Translations under genes and position numbers: made by a program
Notes under the pieces: generated by a model
Database searches by the model: none
Told to the model about the DNA's origin: nothing
The model's input: the letters and a program-made list of their open reading frames with translations, nothing else
In this document: piece after piece, positions 1-8,156 of the stretch
Numbering within the stretch: position 1 is the first letter of the stretch
Layout: every line of letters starts with the position of its first letter
Source of the DNA: Bog-159 sp963707465
GTDB taxonomy: Bacteria > Acidobacteriota > Terriglobia > Bryobacterales > Bryobacteraceae
DNA length: 64,000 bases
Assembly (NCBI GenBank): GCA_963707465.1
Contig: CAVPQK010000024.1
Location: forward strand, 1,116,001-1,180,000
Direction of reading: 5' to 3'

Positions 1-223
1 TTGGTTGCGCCTATGCTCATTGGCGGGGCGTGATTACCTATCATGCACTAGTTCGCAAGTCATTGCAAACACGATGTAACGTGCCCTTGTAACTGTTGCA
101 ATGCCCGATGAAACTTCACGGCGGCGGGCGCCGCGGCGTATTCTGCCTACTGTGATGTGGCGAGCGCGGCACAAATCGCGATCCACGAAATCCAAAAAGA
201 GAAACGAAAGGAAAACGAAAACA

Positions 224-856
224 ATGAAACATACAACGAGCATCAAACTTTTGGCGGCCGCGGGCCTCCTGATCCAGGGAGCGTTCGGCGCCACCAACCT
301 CATGGTGAACGGCAGCTTCGAGAGGCCGGTTGTACCTGCCGGAACCTTCGAGAACTTCGATACTGGCGTGTCCTTCGCAGGCTGGCAGGTGGTGGGGGCG
401 ACAGGCGATGTCAGTGTCATCGGCGCCAGCTACCTAGAAGACGGGTATACCTGGCCGGCGGCGGCGGGCGAGCAGTGGCTCGACCTGACGGGAGATGGAA
501 GTAACACTGCAACGGGTGTGCAGCAGACAGTCGCCACGACCGTGGGTGCAGCGTACAATCTCACTTTTTATGTTGGAAATGCCGTCGGCGGGCCCATCGG
601 CATCAGCAGCACCCTCAACGTCTTGGTGAATGGCACCCAGATATTTGCGGTCACCAACTTTGCCGGGGAGGGACTGACCTCGATAGTCTGGCAGAAGTAC
701 ACCACCACTATCGTTGCAACCTCATCGGAGACCACCTTCGCATTCATGAACGGCGATGGGCCCACCGACAACGTGAACGGATTGGACGGGATCTCGCTTG
801 TCGAGCAGGCGCCAGCAGCGCAGCCCGACGCCGCGCAGGCCGGCCCGATTCAGTAG
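224..856 (+). CDS. Exported choice-of-anchor/DUF642-like protein
   Basis: A 210-residue exported protein. Residues 1-22 form a signal peptide (basic start, LLAAAGLLIQGAFG core, probable cleavage after AFGA). The mature part opens with NLMVNGSFE, the usual start of DUF642 / choice-of-anchor C type galactose-binding-like beta-sandwiches. It continues with FAGW and GEQWLDLTG, which also recur in that group. Proteins of this type are thought to bind carbohydrate outside the cell. No C-terminal sorting helix (PEP-CTERM) is present, so it is probably released or periplasmic. The ATG at 224 was chosen because upstream in-frame codons encode a basic, non-secretory stretch. Family assignment is from motif memory; the ligand is unknown. 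Confidence 0.75.
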   Translation: MKHTTSIKLLAAAGLLIQGAFGATNLMVNGSFERPVVPAGTFENFDTGVSFAGWQVVGATGDVSVIGASYLEDGYTWPAAAGEQWLDLTGDGSNTATGVQQTVATTVGAAYNLTFYVGNAVGGPIGISSTLNVLVNGTQIFAVTNFAGEGLTSIVWQKYTTTIVATSSETTFAFMNGDGPTDNVNGLDGISLVEQAPAAQPDAAQAGPIQ

Positions 857-869
857 TGGAAACTCCCGA

Positions 870-896
870 GGCGCGCGGCCGAGGACGTCGCGCGCC
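870..896. terminator. Hairpin between convergent genes
   Basis: Eight-base perfect stem (GGCGCGCG / CGCGCGCC) with an 11-base loop, between the stop codons of two convergent genes. There is no T tract on either side, so it is only a possible bidirectional terminator. Confidence 0.35.
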
Positions 897-912
897 AACC
901 CGTTCTAAAGAC

Positions 913-3654
913 TTACTTCACCTCGGCTTCAATCCCCTCCAGTTCCTTCCCGGCCTCCGCCCACTTCCCCTGCGCGGCCAGTTCGCGATACCGCCGCAAA
1001 TGGGCCCGTACGCTCTCCAGCCGCTGGTCCGCCGTACCAGCCACCTGTCCTGCAGGCGCGGCCGGCGCTCCCGGCTTCGGCGGCGTTCCTTCCGCCTGCT
1101 GCACCAGGGCCTGCGCGCCCGCGGAAAGCTGCGCAAGCCCCTGCTCGTAAGTATCCGTATAGATCAGCCGGTTCCCCACCGCCAGCACGATCTTCTTCAA
1201 CTGCGGCATGCTCGTCGAGCTGGACGTAATGTAGATCGAATCCACATAAAGGAACGTGCTGTCCACCGGCAGCACCAGGGTCTGCGCGCGCAGCACGTGC
1301 GATCCCTGCTGGTTCCACAGCGTCAGATCCTTCGAAATGGTCTGCTCCTGGTTGATGCGCGCCGCAATCTGCGCGGGACCGAAAATCAGTTCCTGCTTGG
1401 ACAATTGCAGCACCACGATTTCGCCCAGGTGCTCGCCATCGCACCGCGCCAGCATCAGCCCGATCAGGTTGTCCTTATTGCGCGGCGTGAACGGCAGCAA
1501 CAGCATGAACTCCGCCTGGTTCTGTTCCGGCAGGCTGGCCACCACGTAGGTCGGCGACACCGCCTCGGGCTGCCCCTCCTGCCCGGCGGTGTAGCGCGCC
1601 AGGTCCCACATGTCTTCCTTGTTATAGAACGCCTGTGCATCGAGCATGTGGTAAGTCCGGTAAATCTCCGCCTGCACCCGGAAAAGCGTCTCGGGATACC
1701 GGACGTGTCTCCGCAAGTCGGCCGGCATTTCCTCCGCCGCGTGGAACAGTTCGGGGAACAGCCGCTGGTACGCCCGCACTATGGGATCGTCAGGCGCGAA
1801 AATATACAGCTTGGTGGTGCCGTCGTACGCGTCGATAGTGGCCTTCACCGCGTTGCGCAAATAGTTGACTTCGCCCAGATCCGGTACCTCCACGGTGCGC
1901 GAATAGGGATGCGAGTTCGAATAGGTGTAGCCATCGTTCATCCACACCAACCGGCCTTCGTCGGTGATCACCAGATAGGGGTCCCTGTCCCAGGCGATGA
2001 ATCCCGCCAGCGTCTCCAGCCGTTCTTTGATGTTCCGGCGGATCATCATGCGGCTCCCGTCGGTTATCGGATTGCTCAGCAGGATATTGATGTCCCCACC
2101 GCGCACCGCCGCGGCCACGCGCAGGGCGGCCGATGAAATCGGGATGCCGCCGGTACCTTCGTATTGCGAAAACTTGTTGTCCTCCCCCGACGGATAATTG
2201 AACTCCTCCTGTTTGGTGCGCACGAAAACCGGCTCCTGCACCACTTCGCCGTAATAGATTTCCGGGCGCGTCAGCTTCAAGCTCGGCGTCTTGATCTCCG
2301 GCGGCGCGTTCTCGATCAGCAACTCCGGCAGACCGTCCGGAGTGAGTTTGCTCACCGGCGCCATCACCACGCCATATCCGTGCGTGTAAACGAAGTGCGG
2401 ATTGATCCAGCTCGCGCTGGCCGATGGCAACTGGTTGATATCCAGCTCGCGCGGCGTAAGCAGCACTTCGCGGTAAGCGCCGTCGATGGTGTAGCGGTCC
2501 ACATCCGTGTCCGAGAAAACATAGTACGGGCGCAGCGCCTGAATCTGCGTGATGGTGTTATGGAACGCGCCTACATCCCACAAACGCACATTGTCCAGAG
2601 TGCCTTTGTGCAAGGCCGGATCGATGGGCGCCTCCGTGTGTACCTTGAACTCGGTCTCGGTCATGCGCTTCTCCAGGCCGTAAGCCGAGCGCGTGGCGTG
2701 AATGTGCGTCCCGATGAACGGCCGCTGGATGGAAATTTCATTGGGCCGTACATACAGCGAATCCACCAGCTTCGGTACCGCGAACAGCACCACCAGCGAG
2801 ATCGCCATGCTGGCGGCCAGAATCCAGCGCCGCAGCCACACCAGCGCGGCCGCCGCCAGGCACGCCACGATCGCCAGCCACTGCAGCGGCAGCGCGAAAT
2901 GCAGGTCCACGTAATCGACGCCCACCATGAATCCGTGATCGTCGTAGACCATTTGATAGCGCGCCAGGAAGAAACGCAGCGAGAGCGCCATCAGGAAAAC
3001 CACTAGCGCGCCGCGCAGAAAGCGGCTCTCCAGGCCCCCTTCCAGGCGGAACAGAGACGGATCGATTTGGCGCAGGTCCCCCATCTCCGGCAGTTTGAAC
3101 CGGAGCTGCCAGCCGCGCGCCGCGATCCAGTAGACCAGTACGCTGACGATGATCAGGGCCAGCAGATAGCCGCGCAGGTCGGAGTAGAACGGCAGATCGA
3201 ATAGATAGAACTTGAGCGGCAGGCCGAAGACGGAATCGTGCCACGCATTGGCCTCGGCCGGAATGCCGCGCGCGCCCAGATAGCGCACCACGGTCCAGGT
3301 CTCGATGGAGCCGGCCGCGATCAGATATCCGACAAACAGCAGGCCGGCGCTCGAGACCCAGGCATAGATGGGATGCCCGGAGAGTCCCGTGCCGGCAAAC
3401 TTCAACGCGCGAGCGTGCGCGATCCACAAGATGCCGAAGGCAATCAAAGTGGCGGCCAGCAGGGGCGCAAATCCGTAGGCCAACATGGAGAACCAGGTGT
3501 CAAGCTGGCCCAACTCACTCCACCATTGATACTCAATGGCGAACGAAGCTAGCGAGCGCGCTCCCAGCAAAATCACTAGAAGAAGGACAATGATGGTGAT
3601 GCGCGCGCCGTGGCCTCCGCGCTTTCCAGCGCCACGGTCGATGTACTTAGGCAT
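913..3654 (-). CDS. UPF0182 family membrane protein
   Basis: A 913-residue integral membrane protein of the UPF0182 family (PF03699), whose usual length is about 900 residues. The N-terminal 310 residues hold about seven hydrophobic helices, starting with IVLLLVILLGARSLASF. A large extracytoplasmic region follows and includes the conserved family stretch around NPHFVYTHGYGVVMAP. The tail (from about 830) is Ala/Pro/Gln rich and ends in a charged helix. Biochemical function is not established for the family. It is transcribed alone, convergent with the upstream exported protein. Its start is separated by only 65 bp from an intergenic hairpin repeat. Confidence 0.92.
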   Translation of the reverse strand: MPKYIDRGAGKRGGHGARITIIVLLLVILLGARSLASFAIEYQWWSELGQLDTWFSMLAYGFAPLLAATLIAFGILWIAHARALKFAGTGLSGHPIYAWVSSAGLLFVGYLIAAGSIETWTVVRYLGARGIPAEANAWHDSVFGLPLKFYLFDLPFYSDLRGYLLALIIVSVLVYWIAARGWQLRFKLPEMGDLRQIDPSLFRLEGGLESRFLRGALVVFLMALSLRFFLARYQMVYDDHGFMVGVDYVDLHFALPLQWLAIVACLAAAALVWLRRWILAASMAISLVVLFAVPKLVDSLYVRPNEISIQRPFIGTHIHATRSAYGLEKRMTETEFKVHTEAPIDPALHKGTLDNVRLWDVGAFHNTITQIQALRPYYVFSDTDVDRYTIDGAYREVLLTPRELDINQLPSASASWINPHFVYTHGYGVVMAPVSKLTPDGLPELLIENAPPEIKTPSLKLTRPEIYYGEVVQEPVFVRTKQEEFNYPSGEDNKFSQYEGTGGIPISSAALRVAAAVRGGDINILLSNPITDGSRMMIRRNIKERLETLAGFIAWDRDPYLVITDEGRLVWMNDGYTYSNSHPYSRTVEVPDLGEVNYLRNAVKATIDAYDGTTKLYIFAPDDPIVRAYQRLFPELFHAAEEMPADLRRHVRYPETLFRVQAEIYRTYHMLDAQAFYNKEDMWDLARYTAGQEGQPEAVSPTYVVASLPEQNQAEFMLLLPFTPRNKDNLIGLMLARCDGEHLGEIVVLQLSKQELIFGPAQIAARINQEQTISKDLTLWNQQGSHVLRAQTLVLPVDSTFLYVDSIYITSSSTSMPQLKKIVLAVGNRLIYTDTYEQGLAQLSAGAQALVQQAEGTPPKPGAPAAPAGQVAGTADQRLESVRAHLRRYRELAAQGKWAEAGKELEGIEAEVK

Positions 3655-3719
3655 GCCCGGAGTGTAACACCCGGCATTGTGAGGCAGCCCTCCTGCGGGG
3701 GCGACACAAAAGTGGAAGG

Positions 3720-3964
3720 CCGTGAAAACCTCAAAGAAAGTCGCTAGATCCTAGCGTACGTGTATGTCAGGCCGGCCGACCGTCCAACCGCCACTGTCTA
3801 CGCCGTCGTCAGCTTCAGGCCGACTTCCGTATCGCCCGTTTTTGTCTGCGTTCATCGGCGTTCATCTGCGGCCCATATCGGGTTTTGATTTTTCCCGCTA
3901 GGCCGGCAGAAAAGCACATCCGGCCGCGGATGAACGCAGATGAACGCAGATAAAACATCGACAA
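3720..3964 (+). repeat. Intergenic hairpin repeat, copy 1
   Basis: Copy 1 of a dispersed repeat also found at 23801-23980 and 63555-63795. It starts with CCGTGAAAACCTCAAAGAAA and carries a large inverted repeat. The left arm (3845-3872) is built of 10-bp TCTGCGTTCA units. The right arm (3922-3952) is its near-perfect reverse complement (GATGAACGCA units). The roughly 50-base loop contains GCCCATATCGGG. It fills most of the 418-bp gap between a minus-strand gene (start 3654) and a plus-strand operon (start 4073). No other gene is visible in that gap. Confidence 0.9.
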
Positions 3965-4072
3965 AATTAAGGGCGGTACGATCCGGCTGCTCAAGTCGCG
4001 TCGCTGGAATCGTCACTTTTATGTCGCGCAGCCGTCCTGCGGTGTCGCCGGTGCCGTGTTAGCTTATTGGCA

Positions 4073-4768
4073 ATGTCCCGCATAATGGCCATAGCCGCGC
4101 ACCCCGGCGACGGCATGTTCACCATGGGCGCATCGGTGGCCCAGCACATTCACAATGGCGGCAGCGGCGTGCTGCTCAGCCTCTCCCTGGGCGAGAAGGG
4201 CCATCCGAAAATCCCCCCGGCGCGGTACGGCGAAATGCAGCGTGCCGCGATGGTGAAATCCGCGGGCATGCTGGGCGCGGATGCGGATTTCCTCGACTAT
4301 CCGGACGCCGGCATTCCCAGCGGCGACCAGATCAGCTTCAAAGTCTGCGATTTGATCCGCAAGTACAAACCCGAAATCGTGGTCACCCATTGGAGCGGAA
4401 GCTGGCACAAGGATCACCAGACTACGTTTCTGGTGGTGCGCGACGCGATCTTCTACGCCGGCCTCGCGGCGCTCGAGCGCCCCTTGCCGCCGCACAATGC
4501 CAGACGGCTGCTCTACGCCGAGAATTGGGAAGACGCCACTAACTACCAGGCTGACCTGTATCTGGATATCACGCCTGTTTACGATGCGTGGGTGGCAGCC
4601 TGCGCCGTGTTCCCTATGTGGCGGGGCGAAACCGGGCTGGTTCGCTATAACGACTACTACCAAAGCCTGGCTGTCGCCCGCGGCGCATTGGGCAACTATC
4701 GTTACGCCGTGGCGTTGATGACCGATCCGGAACAGCGGCTCAAGCGCGTGCAGTCGCTCGATTCATGA
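4073..4768 (+). CDS. PIG-L/LmbE family deacetylase
   Basis: A 231-residue cytoplasmic protein of the PIG-L (LmbE) family, zinc-dependent N-deacetylases of GlcNAc-like sugars. The first metal motif reads AHPGDG at residues 9-14, where the family norm is AHPDDE, so one ligand position is changed. The second motif HKDHQTT (about residue 123) matches the HxDH signature. It is the first gene of a four-gene operon and overlaps the next start by ATGA. The ATG at 4073 was taken; TTG 4067 and ATG 4085 are also possible because no clear ribosome site is present. Context suggests deacetylation of an imported acetylated amino sugar. Confidence 0.82.
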   Translation: MSRIMAIAAHPGDGMFTMGASVAQHIHNGGSGVLLSLSLGEKGHPKIPPARYGEMQRAAMVKSAGMLGADADFLDYPDAGIPSGDQISFKVCDLIRKYKPEIVVTHWSGSWHKDHQTTFLVVRDAIFYAGLAALERPLPPHNARRLLYAENWEDATNYQADLYLDITPVYDAWVAACAVFPMWRGETGLVRYNDYYQSLAVARGALGNYRYAVALMTDPEQRLKRVQSLDS

Positions 4769-5694
4769 AGAAAGCTGTGCTCGCCATCGATATCGGCGGA
4801 ACCAAGCTCGCCACCGCGGTCGTGGACCCGGATGGCGGAATCCGCGCCCGGCGCAAGGTTGCGATCGAACGCGAGAACGTCGCCGCTACCGTGAATCAGA
4901 TCGTGAACGAGGCTGCTTCTGTGATGGCGGAAGCCGGGTTGGACTGGCCGCAGGTGGACGGAGTGGGGGTGATCGTGCCCGGCATCTATCGCGAAAACGA
5001 GGGCACCGCCTGGGCGCCAAATCTGTGGGGCGATCAGTACGTGGATCTCCGAACGGCCTTGCGCGACCGCCTCCCGAGCGAGATCCACATCGACAGCGAT
5101 CGCGCGGGATACGTGCTCGGAGAACAGTGGCTGGGAGCCGCGCAGGGACTATCGGACGTGATCTTCCTGGCGGTGGGCACCGGCATCGGCGCGGGCATCC
5201 TGTCGGGAGGCAGGCTGATTCGGGGCGCAGGTGGCATAGCCGGCGCTGTGGGATGGTTCGCGCTCCAGCCCGACTACCAGGCGGCTTACCGCAACTGCGG
5301 CTGCTGGGAAGCGGAAGCGGCGGGACCGGCGCTGGCGCGGCGGGGCGGGGAAGACTCGGCGGAACGGGTGGTTGAAGCCGCCCGCGGGGGCAGCCCGAAA
5401 GCCTCGGCGGCCATCGGCGAGACGGTGCGTTACCTGGCGATGGGTATTGCCAACCTGATTAGCGTATTCAATCCGGAGATGGTGGTGCTGGGGGGCGGGC
5501 TGATGCAGGCCGGCGACCTGTTTCTGGAGCCGATTCGCGGTGCTGTTCCGCAGTGGGCGCAGCCCTACTCCGCCCGCCAGGCGCGCATCGAACTGTCCGC
5601 CCTGGGCGAGTCCGCCGGCCTGCTGGGAGCGGCGAAGATAGCGAGAGAAGGAGACAGGAGACAGAATAACGAGCAGCGGGATTCTGACTCCTGA
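4765..5694 (+). CDS. ROK family sugar kinase
   Basis: A 309-residue ROK family kinase, expected to phosphorylate glucose, GlcNAc, ManNAc or a related sugar with ATP. Visible motifs are the N-terminal phosphate loop DIGGTK (9-14), GVIVPG (about 71) and VGTGIGAGIL (about 137). The ROK zinc site is degenerate: the usual GH pair is replaced by GAVGWF, and the CxCGxxGC motif is reduced to NCGCWE (about 177). A non-zinc or altered-specificity ROK is therefore likely. The start overlaps the deacetylase stop (ATGA). The last 16 or so residues (REGDRRQNNEQRDSDS) are encoded by a short intergenic repeat and are probably not functional. Confidence 0.88.
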   Translation: MKKAVLAIDIGGTKLATAVVDPDGGIRARRKVAIERENVAATVNQIVNEAASVMAEAGLDWPQVDGVGVIVPGIYRENEGTAWAPNLWGDQYVDLRTALRDRLPSEIHIDSDRAGYVLGEQWLGAAQGLSDVIFLAVGTGIGAGILSGGRLIRGAGGIAGAVGWFALQPDYQAAYRNCGCWEAEAAGPALARRGGEDSAERVVEAARGGSPKASAAIGETVRYLAMGIANLISVFNPEMVVLGGGLMQAGDLFLEPIRGAVPQWAQPYSARQARIELSALGESAGLLGAAKIAREGDRRQNNEQRDSDS

Positions 5695-5706
5695 CTCCTG
5701 TCTCCT
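5649..5706. repeat. GGAGACAGG/CTCCTGTCTCC inverted repeat
   Basis: An imperfect hairpin: GGAGACAGGAGACAGAAT pairs with ATTCTGACTCCT...GTCTCC about 15 bases downstream. The right arm carries an extra 7-base unit (GACTCCT). It overlaps the last codons and stop of the ROK kinase and ends just before the ribosome site (AAAGGAG) of the next gene. Confidence 0.7.
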
Positions 5707-5719
5707 CTAAAGGAGTTCC

Positions 5720-6472
5720 ATGTCCGCGGATATCTACTACGATAAGATCGCTGCCCTGCTTTCGCGCATCCACATCTCCCAAATGGCCCGCCTGCAGCAG
5801 GCCGGCGAGGCCATGGCCACCGCGATCGCCGCCGGCCGGCGCGTGTACCTGTTCGGCAGCGGCCATTCGGTCCTGCCGGTGATGGATATCTTTCCGCGCT
5901 ACGGCAGCTTCGTCGGGTTCGTGCCGCTTTACGATCCCAGGCTCATGTGGACCAACGTCGTGGGCCCCGGCGGCGCGCGCGAGCTGCTGTGGCTCGAGCG
6001 GCGCGAAGGTTACGTCGAGGTTTTCCTGCAGAGCTATCCGCTCGCTCAGGGCGACGCCATCATTGTTTTTTCGCACGGCGGATTAAATGCCGCGCCTGTG
6101 GAAGCGGCCATGATCGCCAAACAGAAAGGCCTGACCGTGATTACGGTCTCCTCGCTGGCCAACGCGAAGATCGCTCCGCCGACCCACTCCACCGGCAAGG
6201 TGCTCTCGGATTTCGCGGATATCGCCATTGACAACTGCGTGGAGCCGGAAGACTCCCAAGTCGATATCGGCAGGCCCGAGAAAGTGGCCGCTGGTTCCAC
6301 GATGGCGTCTGTCTTCGTCGCCATGTCGCTGGTCGCGGAGACTGGCGCCCGCCTGGTGGCGAAGGGCGCGCAGCCCGTGACCTTCGTCTCGCCGAATGTT
6401 CCCGGAGTGCGCAAGGATCACAACGCGCAGGTCTTCGAAACCTACGCCAGGAAGCTATACGAGCGTGGCTGA
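5720..6472 (+). CDS. SIS-domain phosphosugar-binding protein (UPF0309-like)
   Basis: A 250-residue protein with one SIS (sugar isomerase) fold over most of its length, resembling UPF0309 phosphosugar-binding proteins. Motifs include YLFGSGHSVLPVMD (about 42-55), the phosphosugar loop, and IIVFSHGGLNAAPVE (about 113). SIS proteins isomerise or bind phosphosugars such as glucosamine-6-P. A strong ribosome site (AAAGGAG) lies 6 bases before the ATG. It follows the kinase and overlaps the transporter gene by 8 bases. That order suits a cytoplasmic step after sugar phosphorylation. Isomerase, etherase or purely binding roles cannot be separated from sequence alone. Confidence 0.87.
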   Translation: MSADIYYDKIAALLSRIHISQMARLQQAGEAMATAIAAGRRVYLFGSGHSVLPVMDIFPRYGSFVGFVPLYDPRLMWTNVVGPGGARELLWLERREGYVEVFLQSYPLAQGDAIIVFSHGGLNAAPVEAAMIAKQKGLTVITVSSLANAKIAPPTHSTGKVLSDFADIAIDNCVEPEDSQVDIGRPEKVAAGSTMASVFVAMSLVAETGARLVAKGAQPVTFVSPNVPGVRKDHNAQVFETYARKLYERG

Positions 6473-7652
6473 TTCGCGCCAGACCGTGTCCGTGGGCATC
6501 CTGAGCGCGGCCGCCTACGCCGGCATGCTGGTCTTCGGCGTGGTGATGGCCCTGCTAGGCGCGGTATTGCCCCCGATTTCGCTGCGCATCGGTTTCGATC
6601 TGGCGCAGGCCGGGCAACTCTTCCTGGCCATGAATTTCGCCATGCTGCTATGCAGCTTGGGCGTTGGGCCGGCCATGGACCGTTTTGGCATGAAGATCCC
6701 CATGGTCTTGGGGCCGCTGGCCGTCGGGGGCGCGCTGACCATCGTAGCTATGGCCCAAACCTTCCAGGCCTTGCTTGTGGCGGTGGTGCTCCTGGGACTC
6801 GGCGGCGGCGCGCTGAACAGCGCGACCAACACGCTGGTCGCCGATCTGCATACCGATGCCGGCCGCAAGAACGCCGCGCTCAACCTGCTGGGCATGTTCT
6901 TCGGCTTCGGCGCGCTGTTGCTGCCGTTCGTCATCGGATCGTTATTGAACCGCCTGGGGCTTGTCGCGATCCTGTTGGTGGCGGCCTTCCTGTGCGCTGC
7001 AGTGGCGGTCTTCTGCGCCTCTCTGCGTTTTCCGCCCGCAAAACAGGGCAGCGGAATACCGGGTGCGGACGTGCTCCGGTTTCTGCGCCTGCCGCTGGTC
7101 TGGGCCTTCGGGCTGTTGTTGTTCTGCGAATCGGGCAATGAATTCCTGCTGGGAGGTTACATCTCGACGTACCTGACGCGCGAGATTCACCTGCCGCTCT
7201 CCTCCGCCTCGTATGCGCTAACCGGATTCTGGGCCGCCATCATGCTATCGCGCGCGCTGGGCAGCCGCGTATTGCTGCGTGTCCCCGGTCATCGGATCGT
7301 GATCCTGAGCGCCGCGATTTCAGCGCTGGCATGCACGCTGCTCATAGCCTCCGGCAGCGCTTTGGCCGCGATTATCGCGGTCGCGGCGTTGGGCTTCGGC
7401 TTGGCGGGCATCTATCCCACCACTCTGGGACTGGCCGGCGCAAGCTTCGAAAAGCATTCCGGCACGGTATTCGGAATTCTGTTCACCATCGCGCTGGCCG
7501 GCGGCATGACGCTGCCGTGGACTGTCGGACAGATCGCCAACAGCTACGGCATGCGCTCCGGTCTGATGCCGGCACCGGCGGCTTTTCTGGTTATCGCCGC
7601 GATCGCGTTCGCGATCCCGAAGTTACGCGCGCGGACAGCCATGGCTCAATGA
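6465..7652 (+). CDS. MFS sugar transporter
   Basis: A 395-residue Major Facilitator Superfamily permease with about 12 hydrophobic helices. The MFS loop motif after helix 2 reads GPAMDRFGMKIPM. The GTG at 6465 was chosen: it overlaps the SIS gene by 8 bases and places the first helix (VGILSAAAYAGMLVFGVVMA) directly after a short cytoplasmic start. Reading further upstream would give a hydrophilic leader entirely inside the SIS gene. As last gene of the deacetylase-kinase-SIS operon it most likely imports the sugar those enzymes process. The exact substrate is inference. Confidence 0.86.
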   Translation: MADSRQTVSVGILSAAAYAGMLVFGVVMALLGAVLPPISLRIGFDLAQAGQLFLAMNFAMLLCSLGVGPAMDRFGMKIPMVLGPLAVGGALTIVAMAQTFQALLVAVVLLGLGGGALNSATNTLVADLHTDAGRKNAALNLLGMFFGFGALLLPFVIGSLLNRLGLVAILLVAAFLCAAVAVFCASLRFPPAKQGSGIPGADVLRFLRLPLVWAFGLLLFCESGNEFLLGGYISTYLTREIHLPLSSASYALTGFWAAIMLSRALGSRVLLRVPGHRIVILSAAISALACTLLIASGSALAAIIAVAALGFGLAGIYPTTLGLAGASFEKHSGTVFGILFTIALAGGMTLPWTVGQIANSYGMRSGLMPAPAAFLVIAAIAFAIPKLRARTAMAQ

Positions 7653-7686
7653 ACTTTGCAGAATTCAGGAAGATGAATGCGCGTTT

Positions 7687-7755
7687 TTGGAGGGCGGGCA
7701 ATCTTGCCCGCGGACCGGCGTCCTCGCCGGTCCACCGGCCGCAGGCCGGCAGCCT
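7687..7755. repeat. REP-like triple hairpin element
   Basis: Three hairpins in a row 35 bp downstream of the MFS stop: GCGGGCAA-TC-TTGCCCGC, GGACCGGCG-TCCT-CGCCGGTCC and CCGGCC-GCA-GGCCGG. The first 20 bases (TTGGAGGGCGGGCAATCTTG) are repeated exactly at 28603. Confidence 0.8.
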
Positions 7756-7823
7756 TGACGTGCGTCTTCAACGAAGTGATGCAAAACGGCCCGTCTGCTG
7801 AGAGAATAGTATCGAGGGGAACG

Positions 7824-8117
7824 ATGACGATTCAAATCCCGGGTGACCTCGCACGCGGGCTGGAAGGCATTGCCGCCGCGCAGCAGAAGAGCGTCGAGCA
7901 GGTGGCGCTGGAGAGTCTGCGGTCTCTCTTCGACAGAGCGAGTTCCCCCCAAGCGGTCCTGCGAGCGGTTCGGGAACTGCCTCATCCTAGCGCCGCGGCG
8001 ATCGATGATCTTGATGCCGCGATTGCCGCCGTGCGGTTGCCGGTGAGCGATCGGAGAGCATTCGACAGGTTGCCGCCGGGAGTGACCTCCTTGACACGAA
8101 CTCCGTCATCGACATAA
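7824..8117 (+). CDS. Putative antitoxin of a decayed TA pair
   Basis: A 97-residue protein from ATG 7824, with ribosome site GAGGGGA. It starts TIQIPGDLARGLEGIAA and has a ribbon-helix-helix-like look (short beta strand, then helix AQQKSVEQVALESLRSLF), as in antitoxins that pair with VapC. Its last 8-9 codons run out of frame through the start of a VapC remnant (8084-8146). The original stop was therefore probably lost by a small indel. Residues before ATG 7824 in this frame come from the upstream REP-like element and were excluded. Antitoxin function is inferred from fold and neighbour. Confidence 0.55.
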   Translation: MTIQIPGDLARGLEGIAAAQQKSVEQVALESLRSLFDRASSPQAVLRAVRELPHPSAAAIDDLDAAIAAVRLPVSDRRAFDRLPPGVTSLTRTPSST

Positions 8118-8146
8118 TGAGGGCCGCTTCGGTGGGGACAGAGTAA
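8084..8146 (+). pseudogene. VapC (PIN-domain) toxin N-terminal remnant
   Basis: In the frame starting at 8084 the DNA reads DLLDTNSVIDIMRAASVGTE and then stops at TAA 8144. LLDTNxxID is the signature start of VapC PIN-domain ribonucleases and includes the first catalytic Asp. Only about 20 of some 130 codons remain. The in-frame start is missing and the frame is displaced from the antitoxin, as expected after an indel. No further PIN-domain coding is seen before the next gene, so the toxin is dead. Confidence 0.7.
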
Positions 8147-8156
8147 TCCCGCTGGC

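Noticed and set aside
856..2136. Long open frame on the plus strand opposite the UPF0182 gene
   Set aside because: Arg/His/Gln-rich antisense shadow of a well-supported gene; no family motif or ribosome site.
3845..3952. Possible CRISPR-like short repeats
   Set aside because: The 10-bp units are arms of one inverted repeat, with no regular unique spacers and no cas genes.
7677..7823. N-terminal extension of the antitoxin frame
   Set aside because: It translates the REP-like element; ATG 7824 has a better ribosome site.
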